From: VBDM01 sp035499735 | GTDB taxonomy: Bacteria; Pseudomonadota; Gammaproteobacteria; Burkholderiales; SG8-39 | DNA: 64,000 nt | Reading direction: 5' to 3' | Assembly (NCBI GenBank): GCA_035499735.1 | Contig: DATJYC010000031.1 | Coordinates: 1 to 64,000, forward strand | Shown: positions 34,776-43,257 of the stretch, piece after piece | Position numbering within the stretch: position 1 is the stretch's first letter | Layout of the letters: each line of letters begins with the position of its first letter | Notes under the pieces: generated by a model | Databases searched by the model: none | Told to the model about the DNA's origin: nothing | Seen by the model: the letters and a program-made list of their open reading frames with translations, nothing else | Program-made: the position numbers and the translations under genes

Positions 34776-36770
34776 TTACTCCTTCAGCGCGACGAGGGCA
34801 TCGACCGCGACCACGCCGTCGCCCTTCACGATCAGCGGATTGATCTCCGCGTCGGCGACCGGCCACCCCGGAACGAGCGCGAGCCGCGAGACCGCGGCCA
34901 CGGCCCTGGCGAGCGCGCGCAGGTCGCCGCGGGGCAGGTTGCGGTAGCCACGCACGATCGCGAGTCCCTTCACCTTTTCGATCATCGCCGTTGCCTCGTC
35001 CTCGCTCACCGGCGCGAGCGACAGCGCGAAGTCGCGGTAGATCTCGGCGAGCGTCCCGCCTGCTCCGACGAGCACCACCGGGCCGACGAGCGGATCGTCG
35101 CGGTAGCCGACGATCGCCTCGGCGAGCCCCGGTTCCATCTTCTGAACGAGAATCGATTTCGCGGAGACGCGCTCGAGCATCGCCTTCACCTCGCGGTCGA
35201 ACGCGGTGCGGTCCGCTACGTTCAGGCGAACGGCTCCGGCCTCGGTCTTGTGGAGGATATCGGCCGAGAGCGCCTTCGCCGCTACCGGATACGCGATGCC
35301 GTGCGAATAGCCGGGAGCCTTGGCGATCTCGTGCTCGACGACGGGAACGCCGAGCGAAGCGAACAAGCCGAGCGCTTGCGCCTCGTCGAGGCGCCCGCGC
35401 TTCGGCAGCTCTCGCGGCCAGTCCACCGAGCCGGTCATGGCCTTCCGCGGCGCTCGCCAGGCGAAGAACGCGGCGAGCGCGTCGGCGCAGGACTCCGGGG
35501 TGCGGAACGCGGCGACCTCGTGCTTTGCGAGAACGGCGAGCGACGCTTCCGCATGCGGCGTCAAAAACGCCGCGAGCGGCTTCGCCGTCTTCTTCGAGCG
35601 CACGATCGGGTCGACCGCGAGCCGCGGATGGAACTGCGCCGACGATCCGACCACCGCGAGCACGCCGTCGCACTCGGGCGACGCGAGCAGGCGGTCGAGC
35701 TCGGCGGTGTACTGCTCTGGCGTCGCCTTCATCGTCAGGTCGACGATCGGAGACTCCGAGCCCGGCGCGCAGGTCTCGATTCCCGAAAGTCCAAGCCGGT
35801 CGACCACGCTCGCGGCCCCGCCGCCGGTCGTCGTCACCACGGCAACGCGCGGGGTGCGCGTGAGACCCGGGGGCCTTCGCCCGGCGAGGAGCGGCGCGAT
35901 CTCGACCAGGGTCTCGAGCTGGTCGACGCGCACCATGCCGCAGTCGCGGAAGTAGGCGTCGAGCGCGGCGTCCTCGCCGGCTAGCGCGCCGGTGTGCGAA
36001 CGCGCGAGCGCCGCGCCGAGGCTGGAACGCCCCAGCTTGTATGCAGCGACCGGCTTTCCCGCGGCGTGGGCCTTGCGCGCCGCCGTTGCGAGCGCCTTGC
36101 CGTCGCGCACCGTCTCGAGGAAGAGGAGGATGACTTTCGTCGCGGCATCCGCGGCGAGCAGCTCGAGCAGCTCCGCGACCCCGAGGTCGGATTCGTTGCC
36201 GACCGAGACGAGCTTGGAGAACCCCAGGCCGCGCGCGGCGCCGCGCGAGAGCACCGTGCCGAGCATGGTGCCGCTCTGCGATACCATGCTCGTCGTTCCC
36301 GCGGGCAGGCCCTCAGCCTCGAGCACCGCGTTCACCGTGAGAGCGAGCCGCCCCGGCACGTCGATGACGCCCATGCTGTTCGGGCCGAGCACGCGCACGC
36401 CGAGCGCTCTCGCACGCGCGACCAGCCGCCGCTCCCGCGCCGCGCCCTCGGCGCCCGAGTCGGCGAATCCGTCGCTGAAGATCGTCGCGACAGGAATGCC
36501 GCGCGATCCGCACTCCTCGATCGCGCGCTCGACGGAATCGCCCGCCGTCATGATGAACGCGTGGTCGATCTCGCCGGGCGCATCGGCGAGGCTCGGCCAA
36601 GCGCGCTCGCCGAGCACCTCGGCCCGCGCCGCGTTGACGGGAACGATGCGGCCCGCATAGCCGTGCTTCCTCAGGAACCGCAAGGGGCGCGCGCTGTTCT
36701 TGCCCGCGTCGCCGGAGGCGCCGACCAGCGCGACTGCGCGCGGCGCGAACAGCGCCTGCGCCAGCGTCAC
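34776..36770 (-). CDS. ADP-forming acyl-CoA synthetase (fused alpha-beta type)
   Basis: 664 residues: a CoA-binding Rossmann domain (AVALVGASGDAGKNSARPLRF), a succinyl-CoA-ligase-like domain with the phospho-His candidate SHTGALAGED, and a C-terminal ATP-grasp domain (KTEAGAVRLN; VVLVGAGGTLAEIYRDFAL). It would activate an organic acid to its CoA ester with ATP to ADP. I place the start at GTG 36770, which overlaps the MmgE/PrpD stop (GTGA). A start at 36797 would give 31 bases of overlap and nine extra residues. Confidence 0.87.
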   Translation of the reverse strand: MTLAQALFAPRAVALVGASGDAGKNSARPLRFLRKHGYAGRIVPVNAARAEVLGERAWPSLADAPGEIDHAFIMTAGDSVERAIEECGSRGIPVATIFSDGFADSGAEGAARERRLVARARALGVRVLGPNSMGVIDVPGRLALTVNAVLEAEGLPAGTTSMVSQSGTMLGTVLSRGAARGLGFSKLVSVGNESDLGVAELLELLAADAATKVILLFLETVRDGKALATAARKAHAAGKPVAAYKLGRSSLGAALARSHTGALAGEDAALDAYFRDCGMVRVDQLETLVEIAPLLAGRRPPGLTRTPRVAVVTTTGGGAASVVDRLGLSGIETCAPGSESPIVDLTMKATPEQYTAELDRLLASPECDGVLAVVGSSAQFHPRLAVDPIVRSKKTAKPLAAFLTPHAEASLAVLAKHEVAAFRTPESCADALAAFFAWRAPRKAMTGSVDWPRELPKRGRLDEAQALGLFASLGVPVVEHEIAKAPGYSHGIAYPVAAKALSADILHKTEAGAVRLNVADRTAFDREVKAMLERVSAKSILVQKMEPGLAEAIVGYRDDPLVGPVVLVGAGGTLAEIYRDFALSLAPVSEDEATAMIEKVKGLAIVRGYRNLPRGDLRALARAVAAVSRLALVPGWPVADAEINPLIVKGDGVVAVDALVALKE

Positions 36771-38092
36771 AGGCGCGGCTCGCGTTCCAGCTTCCACAGC
36801 TTCGCGAGCAGCTCGCGCGCCTTCCGCCCTCCGGTCACAGGAACCGCGAGCTCGAGGTACTTGCCCTCGAGCTCCGCGTCCGAGAACGGCAGATCGGGAT
36901 CGCCCTTGCGCGTCGCCTGGAAGTGCTCATCGCGGCGGCCGTCGCGCGACTCGATGGCGACGCGCGCCGAGCGCCGCGCGGGAAAGGCGGCGTCCACCGC
37001 GGGGTCGAGCGCGAGCTCGACGCGGCGCATGAGCGAGCGCGTCTGCGCGTTCTCGAGCCTCGGAGGCTCGAACGCGGCGAGGCGCACGCTGCCGTGGGTG
37101 AGCGCGGTGGCGACGAGGTAGGGCGTGGAGAAGCGCGCCTCGGCCGCGGTCGCGGGATCGGCGATCCCGGCGACCTCCAGCGTCGCGCGGTAGCCGCCGA
37201 CGCGAATTTTCGCAATGTCGCCGGCGGCGACGCCCATCTTCTCCTTCAGAGCGAGCGCGCCGTCGATCGCGGCGAAGGCGTGGCCGCAGCAGGCGTGGTT
37301 CTTGAAGGTCATCTTGCAGATGTTGAACTCGTCGCCGAGCCCGGCGAGCGCATCTTCCCAGTTCGGCCCTCCTCCCATCGCGCGCCCGAAGCCCGCGTCG
37401 CCTTCCAGGATGTCGAGAGCCCCGCTCACACCTTCCGCGGCGGCGAGCGCGGCCGTGACGCCCGCCTCGGCGGCGTGTCCCGCGTGCATGGGCTTGGACA
37501 TGGAGTCGGAGCGGAAAGCCTGCTGCAGGCCAGCGGCGAACGTCGCTGCGGTCGCGAGCGCGTGGGCGAAGCGCGGACGATCCAGGCCGAGCAGCTCGGC
37601 CGCGGCGCCGGCTGCGCCGAACGATCCGATCGTGCCGGTGTTGTGCCAGTACTGGTAGTGCGCGCGCCCCATCGCCTGCGCGATGCGCGTCGAGATCTCG
37701 TAGCCGACGACGACCGCTCGCAGGAACTGCTCGCCCGAGACGCCTTTCGCCTGCGCGAGCGCGAGCGCGGCCGCTATCGTCGGGGCGCCGGGATGGTAGA
37801 TGCCCTCGCGGAAGATGTCGTCGACCTCGGCCGTGTGCGCGGCCGCGCCGTTGATCAGCGCCGCGGCGCGCACGGTCGCACCCCTCCCGTCCGCGAGCCG
37901 GGCTGTCCCTGTTCCGATCTCCTCGGCGAGCGCGCGCTCGAGCGGCTTCGCGGGAGCAACGATCGAGCCCGGGTAGAGCGCCGCGTGCCAGTCGATTACG
38001 GCGCGCTTCGCGTGATGCAGGACCTGAGCGTCGACGGGCCGCGCGCGCTGTCCCTGCGCGAATGCGGCGAAGCGCTCGACGACGCGCGTCAT
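36767..38092 (-). CDS. MmgE/PrpD family protein
   Basis: 441 residues, like 2-methylcitrate dehydratase and cis-aconitate decarboxylase. Recognisable parts: AALINGAAAHTAEVDDIFREGIYHPG near residue 85, HNTGTIGSFGAAGAAAELLGL, SKPMHAGHAAEAGVTAALAA and KNHACCGHAFAAIDGAL. Members eliminate water or CO2 from polycarboxylic acids. It starts within the TctC stop (ATGA at 38089-38092), which suggests it acts on the acid captured by that receptor. Confidence 0.9.
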   Translation of the reverse strand: MTRVVERFAAFAQGQRARPVDAQVLHHAKRAVIDWHAALYPGSIVAPAKPLERALAEEIGTGTARLADGRGATVRAAALINGAAAHTAEVDDIFREGIYHPGAPTIAAALALAQAKGVSGEQFLRAVVVGYEISTRIAQAMGRAHYQYWHNTGTIGSFGAAGAAAELLGLDRPRFAHALATAATFAAGLQQAFRSDSMSKPMHAGHAAEAGVTAALAAAEGVSGALDILEGDAGFGRAMGGGPNWEDALAGLGDEFNICKMTFKNHACCGHAFAAIDGALALKEKMGVAAGDIAKIRVGGYRATLEVAGIADPATAAEARFSTPYLVATALTHGSVRLAAFEPPRLENAQTRSLMRRVELALDPAVDAAFPARRSARVAIESRDGRRDEHFQATRKGDPDLPFSDAELEGKYLELAVPVTGGRKARELLAKLWKLEREPRL

Positions 38093-39021
38093 TGCGGCGC
38101 CGCGATGCCGGCTTCCTTCATGAGCTTCCCCCACTTCGCCTGGTCCTCGCGGATGAAGCGCGCGAACTCCTCGGGCGTGTCGCCCGAGGGGTCGGCGCCG
38201 AGGCCCACCATCTTCTCGCGCACCTCGCGCTCGGCGAGCACGCGGTTCGCGTCGGCCGAGATCTTCGCGACGACCGGCCGCGGCGTCGCGGCCGGCGCGA
38301 GCAGCCCGAACCAGCCGACCGCCGCGTAGCCGGGCACGCCCGATTCGGCGACGGTCGGCAGATCGGCGAGGGTCTCCGAGCGCTTCGAGCCGGTGAGCGC
38401 GAGCGCCTTGAGCCTGCCTTCCCGAACGTACGGCATGACGGTCTGCGCGGGCGCGAACATCAGGTCGACGTGGCCCGCCAGGAGGTCGGTCACCGCCTGC
38501 CCGGTGCCCTTGTAGGGCACGTGCAGCAGATCGACGCCGGCCATCGACCTGAACAGCTCCGCCGAGAGATGCGAGGCGGCGCCGGTTCCGGAGGAAGCGA
38601 AGCTGAGCTTGCCCGGTTTCGATTTCGCGAGCGCGATCAGCTCGCGGATATTGGACGCGGCGACCTTCGGGCTCGCGGTGACGACGTAGGGCGAGGCCGA
38701 GACGAGCGACACCGGAGCGAACTGGCCGACGTTCTTCTCGGTGAGGGACGCGGTCGAGCTCATGAGGAGCGTCGCGCCGTCGGGCGCGGACTTCGCCACG
38801 AAATCGGCGCCGATATGGCCGCTCGCGCCGGACCGGTTCTCGACGATCACGGGCTGACCCCAGATCGCCGCGAGCCTCGGCTCCATGATGCGCGCGAGCG
38901 TGTCGGCGCCGCCGCCGGGCGGAAACGGCACGACGATGCGCACCGGCTTCGACGGGAAAGTCTGTGCGGCCACCGTCGCCCAGGCGAAAAGGAGAACGGC
39001 CGCGGAGAGCGAGCGCTGCAT
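38089..39021 (-). CDS. TctC (Bug) family periplasmic receptor
   Basis: 310 residues from the ATG at 39021; signal peptide MQRSLSAAVLLFAWATVAAQ. Bug-family blocks: KPVRIVVPFPPGGGADTLAR, IVENRSGASGHIGADFVAKSAPDG, LHVPYKGTGQAVTDLLAGHVDLMF and TPEEFARFIREDQAKWGKL. First gene of the operon with MmgE/PrpD, ADP-forming ligase and acyl-CoA dehydrogenase. The frame is open upstream of 39021 but that part lacks family likeness. Confidence 0.9.
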   Translation of the reverse strand: MQRSLSAAVLLFAWATVAAQTFPSKPVRIVVPFPPGGGADTLARIMEPRLAAIWGQPVIVENRSGASGHIGADFVAKSAPDGATLLMSSTASLTEKNVGQFAPVSLVSASPYVVTASPKVAASNIRELIALAKSKPGKLSFASSGTGAASHLSAELFRSMAGVDLLHVPYKGTGQAVTDLLAGHVDLMFAPAQTVMPYVREGRLKALALTGSKRSETLADLPTVAESGVPGYAAVGWFGLLAPAATPRPVVAKISADANRVLAEREVREKMVGLGADPSGDTPEEFARFIREDQAKWGKLMKEAGIAAPQ

Positions 39022-39121
39022 TCCGCACCTATGCTCGACGCGGGGAAATTCCTTGTCAACACCCCTGCTCCTCGCCTTTGCGCCGCCGCCTGGTCTAAAC
39101 TTGCTCTCGAGGGGGGTGCCG

Positions 39122-39379
39122 ATGCCCAAACGATCGAAAGCCAACGGGTTCGCGCGGCCGGTCATCACGCAGCGCGATTACGAGAACGCGTCCGCCGTCG
39201 CGCGGCGGCTGGCCAGCCAGGCGGACCGGGACTCCGCCGCCGAACGGCGGCTGCAGTCGCTGCTGCGGGAGCTGGAGCGCTACGACGAGCTGGAGGAAGA
39301 GGACCCGGACGACGAGGAGGACCTGCGCTACTCGGGGCCGCGCCGGCGCTGGTCCGACAACGGGTCCGACGACAGCTAG
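39122..39379 (+). CDS. Small acidic hypothetical protein
   Basis: 85 residues from the ATG at 39122, preceded by a strong GAGGGGGG. The first half is helical and mixed-charge, the second very acidic (ELEEEDPDDEEDL), ending in an Arg/Ser tail. No known domain or signal peptide. It lies divergent from the TctC gene and its stop overlaps the convergent DpgC-like gene by four bases. Confidence 0.6.
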   Translation: MPKRSKANGFARPVITQRDYENASAVARRLASQADRDSAAERRLQSLLRELERYDELEEEDPDDEEDLRYSGPRRRWSDNGSDDS

Positions 39380-40716
39380 GCGAGCTTGCGGTTCTTCGCG
39401 TCCCAGTTGCGCTCGAGGTTGGCGATCAGCGCCGGGCTGAAGTGGCAGTACGCCTGCTCGAGCGCGTACACGGAGAAGTAGGTCCGGAAGAGGTCGAGCG
39501 GCTCCTGCGCGACGCGGAACGCGCGCCGGTTCGAGGCCGCGCTGACCACGCCCGAGCCGGTGAGCTTGTCGACTGCGCGCGCGATCGCGGCGTCCATGTC
39601 CGGCTGGGGCACGACCTCGTCGCAGACGAGCCGGCCCTCGGGGCTGTCGCACTCGATGCGCAGCTCGGCCATCACCGCCTGGCGCGCGATGCGGTCGCCG
39701 ACGAAGCGCGGCAGCCGCAGGTTGGCGGCGCCGGGGACGATGCCCTCCTTGCGCGCGGGCAGCGTCAGGTAGGCGTCCTTCGCCGCGATCACGTAGTCCA
39801 TCACCAGCAGGTACTGGCAGTGCCCGCCGATCGCGAAGCCCTCGACCGCGGCGATCCAGGGCTTCTCCCGCGTCTTTCCCGCGACGTCGTCGGGAAGCGC
39901 GTCCTCGCCCGCGAGCCCGCGGTAGATCTTGTTGACGACGCCGAGGTCACGCTCGAGGTACCAGATGAAGGGCACCTTGCCCAGGTACAGGTGCGTCAGG
40001 TTGATGCCGCTGCCGAGCACGCGCCGCCCGGCGAGCTTGCCGCCGTGCACGGCGCCCCCGCGCAGCACGCAGATCGCGGTCCGCGGGTCGAGCAGGGCGA
40101 GGTCGACGGCGATCTCGGCCGCGTCGAGCGTCGTGTCGTCCTCGGCGTTCAGGTGGCGCGGATTCTTCTGCACGACGTGCGAGGCCCTGCCCGCGCGGAA
40201 GACCTCGGCGGCGCCGAGATCCACGCGTCCGGTCCTCTCCAGCTCGGCAAGCCGCTCGAGCGACTCGGCGCGCGGCAGCAGCATGGCGTGGCACAGGTGG
40301 CGGCCCGAGGACGGGCTCGCCAGCACCGCCGACACGAATATCCCCTGGTCGATCTCGACGCCGTCCTTGTCGCGCTGCGCGAGCGCGGATTCCGCCTCGA
40401 CCTGCGCGCGCGTCGGGACGAGGCCGGGAACGGCGCCAGCGGCGTCGTAGACGAGCTTCTCCACCCTGACGAAGCGCGAGCGGTCGTGCGTGAGCCGGTC
40501 GTAGACGGCGTCGGCGTGCGCCGCGAGAAAGCGCCGGCGCGCCTCGCGGGCCTCGCGCTTGACGGTTTCCGCGGCCTCGGACTCCGCGGCGCTGCGCGCA
40601 GGTTTCGCGGGCAGCTTCGCGAGGCGGGCGGCGGCCGACCCCCAGTAGCGGGAATAGCGCGCGCAGTCCTGCTCGAAACCGGCGGTGTCGCGCGGCGCGT
40701 CCATGCCGCGCATCAT
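39376..40716 (-). CDS. DpgC-like cofactor-independent dioxygenase (crotonase superfamily)
   Basis: 446 residues if started at 40716; ATGs at 40713 and 40704 are also possible. After a helical N-terminal domain the crotonase core shows NPRHLNAEDD, LLDPRTAICVLRGG, GRRVLGSGINLTHLY, KPWIAAVEGFAIGGHCQYLL and LPARKEGIVPGAANLRLPRFVG. These match (3,5-dihydroxyphenylacetyl)-CoA 1,2-dioxygenase DpgC as I remember it. The DpgC active-site Glu189, Arg254 and Gln299 seem to correspond to Glu192, Arg256 and Gln301. The substrate is probably an aryl-acetyl-CoA, but no partner genes are adjacent. Confidence 0.85.
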   Translation of the reverse strand: MMRGMDAPRDTAGFEQDCARYSRYWGSAAARLAKLPAKPARSAAESEAAETVKREAREARRRFLAAHADAVYDRLTHDRSRFVRVEKLVYDAAGAVPGLVPTRAQVEAESALAQRDKDGVEIDQGIFVSAVLASPSSGRHLCHAMLLPRAESLERLAELERTGRVDLGAAEVFRAGRASHVVQKNPRHLNAEDDTTLDAAEIAVDLALLDPRTAICVLRGGAVHGGKLAGRRVLGSGINLTHLYLGKVPFIWYLERDLGVVNKIYRGLAGEDALPDDVAGKTREKPWIAAVEGFAIGGHCQYLLVMDYVIAAKDAYLTLPARKEGIVPGAANLRLPRFVGDRIARQAVMAELRIECDSPEGRLVCDEVVPQPDMDAAIARAVDKLTGSGVVSAASNRRAFRVAQEPLDLFRTYFSVYALEQAYCHFSPALIANLERNWDAKNRKLA

Positions 40717-40751
40717 GGAGGGTAGAATCGGCGCTGTCTAGGAGGCCGACG

Positions 40752-41558
40752 ATGCTCAGGGAAGTCGTGTTGGCGGTGGCGCTCGTGCCGCTCGCGGGCC
40801 TGGCGGCCGAGCTGCCCATCTTCGACGCGCACCTGCACTACAGCAGCGACGCCTGGGAATCGCTTCGCCCTGAGCAGGCGGTCGCGATATTGCGCCGTGC
40901 GGGCGTGAAAGGCGCGCTCGTGTCGAGCTCGGGCGACGACGGGCAGCAGCGCATGGCCGCGCTCGCTCCCGACCTCGTCATCCCCGAGCTGAGGCCCTAC
41001 CGCTCACGCGCCGACACCGGCACCTGGTTCCGCGACGAGACCGTGATCACGTACCTCGAGGATCGCCTCAAGAAATTCAGATACGCGGGGATCGGCGAGT
41101 TCCATCTTTACGGTCCCGACGCGGATCTTCCAGTTCCCCGCCGCCTGGTGCAGCTCGCGAAAGAGCGCAACCTCTTCCTCCACGCGCATTCCGACGCCGA
41201 CGCGGTCGAGCGGCTGTTCAGGCAATGGCCGCAGGCCAGGATCCTGTGGGCGCACTCGGGCTTCGAGCGGCCCGAGGGCGTGCGGGCGATGCTGCGCAGG
41301 CACAGGAACCTGTGGGCCGATCTCGCGTTCCGAACCGACGAGGCGCAAGGGGGCAAGGTCGACCCCGAATGGCGTGCGGCCTTCCTCGAATTCCCCGACC
41401 GCTTTCTCCTGGGGACCGACACCTACACGCCCGAGCGCTGGTACTACGTCCCGGAGCACGCGGCGTGGGCGCGCGGCTGGCTCGCCGACCTGCCGTCCGG
41501 GATCGCCGAGCGGATCGCGTTCAGGAACGGCGAGGCGCTGTTCGCGTCGAAGAAGTGA
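40752..41558 (+). CDS. Amidohydrolase family protein, exported
   Basis: 268 residues. N-terminal signal sequence (MLREVVLAVALVPLAGLAAE) followed by a TIM-barrel metal hydrolase: FDAHLHYSS (first metal motif), IGEFHLYG, FLHAHSDADAV, RILWAHSGFER and LLGTDTYTPERW. A strong AGGAGG (40740-40745) and a -10-like TAGAAT (40723-40728) precede it. It shares one base with the next gene, forming an operon with a YtkA-like protein and a di-heme peroxidase. Substrate unknown. Confidence 0.85.
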   Translation: MLREVVLAVALVPLAGLAAELPIFDAHLHYSSDAWESLRPEQAVAILRRAGVKGALVSSSGDDGQQRMAALAPDLVIPELRPYRSRADTGTWFRDETVITYLEDRLKKFRYAGIGEFHLYGPDADLPVPRRLVQLAKERNLFLHAHSDADAVERLFRQWPQARILWAHSGFERPEGVRAMLRRHRNLWADLAFRTDEAQGGKVDPEWRAAFLEFPDRFLLGTDTYTPERWYYVPEHAAWARGWLADLPSGIAERIAFRNGEALFASKK

Positions 41559-41935
41559 TGCGCGCGCTGCTCCTCGCGTTCCTTTCGACCGCCACTGCGG
41601 CGCAGGCCTGCGAGCTGCCGGGCGCCTCCGCGCAGAAGGTGCAGTCCGGAAAATATCTCGTGCTCTACCGCACCCAGCCCTCCCCGCTCAAGGTCGGGCA
41701 GCACTTCGCGCTCGAGTTCGCCGTGTGCCCCGCGCCGGAATCCGTGCGCGTCGACGCGACCATGCCCGAGCACCGGCACGGAATGAACTACCGGCCCACG
41801 ATCACGGGCTCGGGCGAAGGCCCCTACCGTGCCGACGGCCTGATGTTTCACATGGCGGGGAGATGGGAGCTCGTGTTCGAGCTGCGCTCGGGCGGCAAGA
41901 CCGAGCGCGTCGCGCAGTCGATCCGTCTCGAGTGA
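41558..41935 (+). CDS. YtkA-like periplasmic protein
   Basis: 125 residues with a signal peptide (MRALLLAFLSTATAAQA). The mature part is a small beta-sandwich type with VRVDATMPEHRHGMNYRP and DGLMFHMAGRWELVFEL. The MPxHxHGMN pattern is typical of YtkA/FixH-like domains often met beside copper or heme proteins. The ATG overlaps the preceding TGA by one base and its own stop overlaps the GTG of the peroxidase gene. Confidence 0.8.
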   Translation: MRALLLAFLSTATAAQACELPGASAQKVQSGKYLVLYRTQPSPLKVGQHFALEFAVCPAPESVRVDATMPEHRHGMNYRPTITGSGEGPYRADGLMFHMAGRWELVFELRSGGKTERVAQSIRLE

Positions 41936-43092
41936 AAGCCGTCCTCGCACTCCTCCTTCTTGCCGCGAGCGCGGCGAGCGCGGCGACTTTCAGCGACGAG
42001 GACGCGAGGAAGATCGCCACGCACGGGCCGTGGCCAGCGCCCTGGTCGCGCGATCCCAGCAACCGCGTCTCCGGAAACCCCCATGCGATCGACCTCGGCG
42101 AGCGCCTGTTCTTCGAGCGGCGGCTCTCGGTCAACGGCCGCCTCTCCTGCTCGAGCTGCCATCTGCCCGAGCGCAACTGGACGGACGGCCTGCCGCGCGC
42201 GGTCGGCCTGAAGGAAGTCGACCGCAACGCGCCGAGCGTCGTCAACGTGCGCTACCACCACTGGTTCGGCTGGGACGGCGCGCACGACAGCCTGTGGGCG
42301 CAGAGCATCAACCCGATCCTCGACCCGCGCGAGCTGGGAATGAGCGCCGCGAGCGTCGCGAAGCTGCTGCGCGAGGACAAGGACCTGTCGTGCCGCTTTC
42401 GCAGGACCTACGGCTCGGCGCCCGCGCCGGACGACGAGAAGGTCCTCGTCGACGCAGCCAAGGCGCTCGCCGCCTTCCAGGAGACGCTCGTCTCCGGGCG
42501 CACGGCGTTCGACGACTTCCGAGACGCGCTCGCGCGCGGCGACCAAGCCGCGATGGCGCGCTACCCGGAAGCCGCGCAGCGGGGCCTCAAGCTCTTCGTC
42601 GGCAAGGGTGCCTGCGATACCTGCCACTCGGGCCCCGCGTTCACCAACGGCGAGTTTCACGACACCGGGATCCCGTTCTTCGTGCGTCCGGGAGAGGTCG
42701 ATCCCGGTCGCTACGGCGGCATCAAGAAGGTGCTCGCCGACCGCATGAACCTGCTCGGGCCCTACAACGACGACCCCAAGCGCTCGACCGCGGTCGGCAC
42801 GCGCCACGTGTCGCTCGAGCAGCGCAACTTCGGCGAGTTCAAGGTGCCGTCCCTCAGGAACCTCGAATCGAGCATGCCCTACATGCACAACGGCAGCCTC
42901 GCGACCCTGCGCGACGTCGTGAAGCACTATTCGGAGATCAGCCCGGACCGGCTGCACTCCGACGGCGAGGCGATCCTCAAGCCGCTGCACCTCAGCGACA
43001 GCGAGGTCGCCGACCTCGTCGCATTCCTTGGCACGCTGTCGGACGGCGGCGGCCAATACAAGCGGCGCCCCTTCCCCGAGGATTGCCGGTAA
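41932..43092 (+). CDS. Di-heme cytochrome c peroxidase / MauG family protein
   Basis: 386 residues, exported (signal peptide VKAVLALLLLAASAASA). Two c-heme motifs, CSSCH (near residue 68) and CDTCH (near 227), plus the C-terminal YMHNGSLATLRDVVKHY block place it in the bacterial CcpA/MauG superfamily. It could reduce peroxide or oxidise a partner protein. The start is a GTG overlapping the YtkA-like stop (GTGA). It ends the operon; a base-composition change begins shortly after. Confidence 0.9.
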   Translation: MKAVLALLLLAASAASAATFSDEDARKIATHGPWPAPWSRDPSNRVSGNPHAIDLGERLFFERRLSVNGRLSCSSCHLPERNWTDGLPRAVGLKEVDRNAPSVVNVRYHHWFGWDGAHDSLWAQSINPILDPRELGMSAASVAKLLREDKDLSCRFRRTYGSAPAPDDEKVLVDAAKALAAFQETLVSGRTAFDDFRDALARGDQAAMARYPEAAQRGLKLFVGKGACDTCHSGPAFTNGEFHDTGIPFFVRPGEVDPGRYGGIKKVLADRMNLLGPYNDDPKRSTAVGTRHVSLEQRNFGEFKVPSLRNLESSMPYMHNGSLATLRDVVKHYSEISPDRLHSDGEAILKPLHLSDSEVADLVAFLGTLSDGGGQYKRRPFPEDCR

Positions 43093-43158
43093 AGAAGACT
43101 GAAAGAGTTCCGGAGCCGATCCTCTATGGTGTAACCTTGCGCGGCCCGTGTATTCAAC

Positions 43159-43199
43159 GTTAAGCCGCATGATCTACGCCCTCACCCAAGGCGCTTAAC
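43159..43199. repeat. Inverted repeat GTTAAGC...GCTTAAC before the MOSC gene
   Basis: Seven-base arms at 43159-43165 and 43193-43199 separated by 27 bases, in the 165-base gap between the di-heme peroxidase gene and the MOSC gene. The arms resemble integron core-site consensus in the wrong order and there is no attC structure, so the meaning is unclear; it could be an operator. Confidence 0.4.
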
Positions 43200-43257
43200 A
43201 TGCTGAGGCTATGCGCGAAGCCCGCGGAGACCGATGACGCTGCCCCGAGGAGGAACC

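Noticed and set aside
34776..36797. ATG at 36797 as start of the ADP-forming ligase
   Set aside because: It forces a 31-base overlap with MmgE/PrpD and adds residues before the Rossmann domain; GTG at 36770 fits the four-base overlap style of the operon.
43159..43199. Possible integron attC site from GTTAAGC/GCTTAAC core-like sequences
   Set aside because: The cores are in the wrong order for attC, the spacing holds no hairpin arms, and no integrase or cassette array is present.
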